Assembly (NCBI GenBank): GCA_958510825.1
Contig: OY294048.1
Location: forward strand, 20,415,589-20,479,588
DNA: 64,000 nucleotides
Reading direction: 5' to 3'
Source of the DNA: Brachypterus glaber
Lineage: Eukaryota > Arthropoda > Insecta > Coleoptera > Kateretidae
Under the pieces are notes generated by a model. That model made no database searches and was not told where the DNA came from. It was given only the letters and a program-made list of their open reading frames with translations. The position numbers and the translations under genes are program-made. Of this stretch, positions 62,975-64,000 are shown piece by piece; within the stretch, counting starts at the first letter, position 1, and each line of letters starts with the position of its first letter.

Positions 62975-64000
62975 GTTATGGTTATGGTTATGGTTATTAG
63001 GGTGGAGGGTAGCTATCTACACGCACTTAGGCCACTTAGCTGGGCCTATTGTACTACCTCCCTTTGGTCTTAGCATATTAGCCTCTCAGCCATCCAATTC
63101 TTTGGATATATCTAAGAAAGTGTCTGGGAGTTATGCTGCTTATACCGGCCATGTGGATCCAGTACTCGTCTAGCATAGACAGTGGCATAACACATATTCC
63201 ATTGTTTCCTCTTCCATGTAGCATCCTCTGCAGATGGGATCGACCAGCAGTCCCATGGTGTTAAGATGCTTATTTAGTTTGCAGTGGCCTGTTATGATGC
63301 TCGCAAACTGTCTTAGGTTATCCCTTTTTAGTTGCATACAAGAGCGTGCTGTCTTTCCACACGGACTGGGAAGGGCTGCTCTTGCATGTTTACAGTCACT
63401 TCTCGTAATCCAATTACGGGTGTGTTTTATGTGGGTTTCTTGGTGAATGAAAGCTGTTTTAAAAATAACAGATACAGGGATTATGGGCTCTGGATCAATA
63501 GGTACCGAGCCCGAGCCTGCTCGTGCCAATCTATCAGCTTCTTCATTTATTTATTTATTATTTATTTATTTATTTATTACGTTTAAAGTCATTCCGGGAC
63601 CTTATTTAAGGTATTTTGTACCATATTAGACTGTCTTACAATACTAGTAATTTTGAAGTGCTCCAAGTCTATAGCCATTCCATTCTTTTTTTAAAGTTAT
63701 TCCGCCGTTTCATGTTTTATATCATTAAGAAGCCCTGCGCTATTTTTACAAAGTGTAATCTAAATCCAGATATTCATTGTCTTAAATATCCATAAGAAAA
63801 TATAAAATAAAAATAAAAAATTCAAAAATTATTTGACTTTGACGTTTGCCTACATTTGCATTATGTTCCTTTACCCATGAGAGTGTAACAGTATTAGAAA
63901 CTGCCGCTTCCTCCATGGATTGGTGACATTCTAAAACTAGCTTTGAAGTAATTTTGAAAGACTTGATTGCTAGTATGGAAGCTTTGCTATCCGTAAGAAT
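62975..64000 (-). pseudogene. RNase H-bearing non-LTR retrotransposon ORF2, 3' part
   Basis: The minus strand from 64000 reads ILTDSKASILAIKSFKITSK, LVLECHQSMEEAAVSNTVTL, SWVKEHNANVG. This is an RNase H domain (TDSKA..A, WV..H) of the I/Jockey/R1 type. After an insertion (63547-63849) it resumes NEEADRLARAGSGS (EADRLA being the RNase H end). The C-terminal block follows: LKRDNLRQFASIITGHCKLN, KHLNTMGLLVDPICRGCYME, EETMEYVLCHC, with the CCHC-like C..C....H.L..C arrangement. A stop follows LCHCLC (63170), but similarity (IGPAKWPKCV) runs to about 63000. A short hexamer tail (AACCAT repeated three times, 62978-62997) probably marks the 3' end. The element continues beyond the window on the 5' side. 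It is not functional. Confidence 0.85.
63547..63849 (-). mobile_element. Truncated retroelement inserted in the RNase H domain
   Basis: About 300 bp of unrelated DNA separate two parts of one RNase H reading frame (HNANVG at 63850 and NEEADRLA at 63546). On the minus strand the insert ends GGAATGACTTTAAACG followed by a TAAA/AAAT simple repeat (63545-63582), which looks like a retrotransposon 3' end with its tail. A 5'-truncated non-LTR copy or SINE is most likely. Confidence 0.7.

Overview
This is a very AT-rich window of insect nuclear DNA. The codon style, the intron inside a homeobox, the insect-type DEG/ENaC channel and the dense load of small DNA transposons fit an insect with a large, repeat-rich genome. 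I lean to a beetle, but no sequence here proves the order. There is no prokaryotic architecture and no CRISPR array, and I recognised no rRNA or tRNA gene. Only two host genes can be supported. The first is a complete, uninterrupted pickpocket-type DEG/ENaC sodium channel (4242-5912, +). The second lies on the minus strand at 62481-58568: the last two coding exons of a NOT/NOTO-family homeobox gene. They join at a phase-0 intron between homeodomain residues 44 and 45, and each exon is too short to stand out as an open reading frame. The intron of about 3.6 kb carries a 5'-truncated non-LTR retrotransposon in the same orientation as the gene. | Layout. 1-545 is a palindromic relic of an IS630/mariner-type transposase. 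1.4-4.1 kb holds foldback repeats and half a TA-flanked element ending about 140 bp before the channel ORF. 6.4-7.4 kb is a TIR element with a hAT-like transposase tail. 9.0-12.2 kb is a palindrome split by a 423-bp MITE, then an array of about 455-bp tandem units. 13-18.2 kb is a chain of long-armed foldback elements. 22.0-24.5 kb has a tRNA-derived SINE, an internally deleted PIF/Harbinger element carrying stubs of both its genes, and smaller MITEs. 26.9 kb has an inverted second copy of the 423-bp MITE. 30.5-31.4 kb is a 354-bp tandem array ending in a palindrome. 33.7-39.7 kb is a tandem duplication (about 1.55 kb before later insertions) whose two copies took different insertions, so each shows the empty site of the other's elements. 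41.3-43.2 kb has two abutting TIR elements. 44.3 kb is a minisatellite of about 60 bp. 46.7 and 49.3 kb hold reverse-transcriptase relics. 52.0-53.5 kb has two foldback elements. 54.9-55.9 kb is a long-TIR element with a FLYWCH-type zinc-finger relic. 56.5-57.7 kb has another family-F foldback and a 138-bp MITE. 58.5-62.5 kb is the homeobox gene. 62.97-64.0 kb is an RNase H-bearing non-LTR relic, itself interrupted by a younger truncated retroelement. | Most of the window is transposon-derived. The two host genes show no sign of a shared pathway. I did not find a new multi-gene system. The strongest second-look items are the split homeobox gene, the paired filled/empty insertion sites, the Harbinger derivative with its two gene stubs, the FLYWCH-bearing element, and several exact hairpins that could yield small RNAs. 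All calls come from reading the sequence; no alignment or database search was run.
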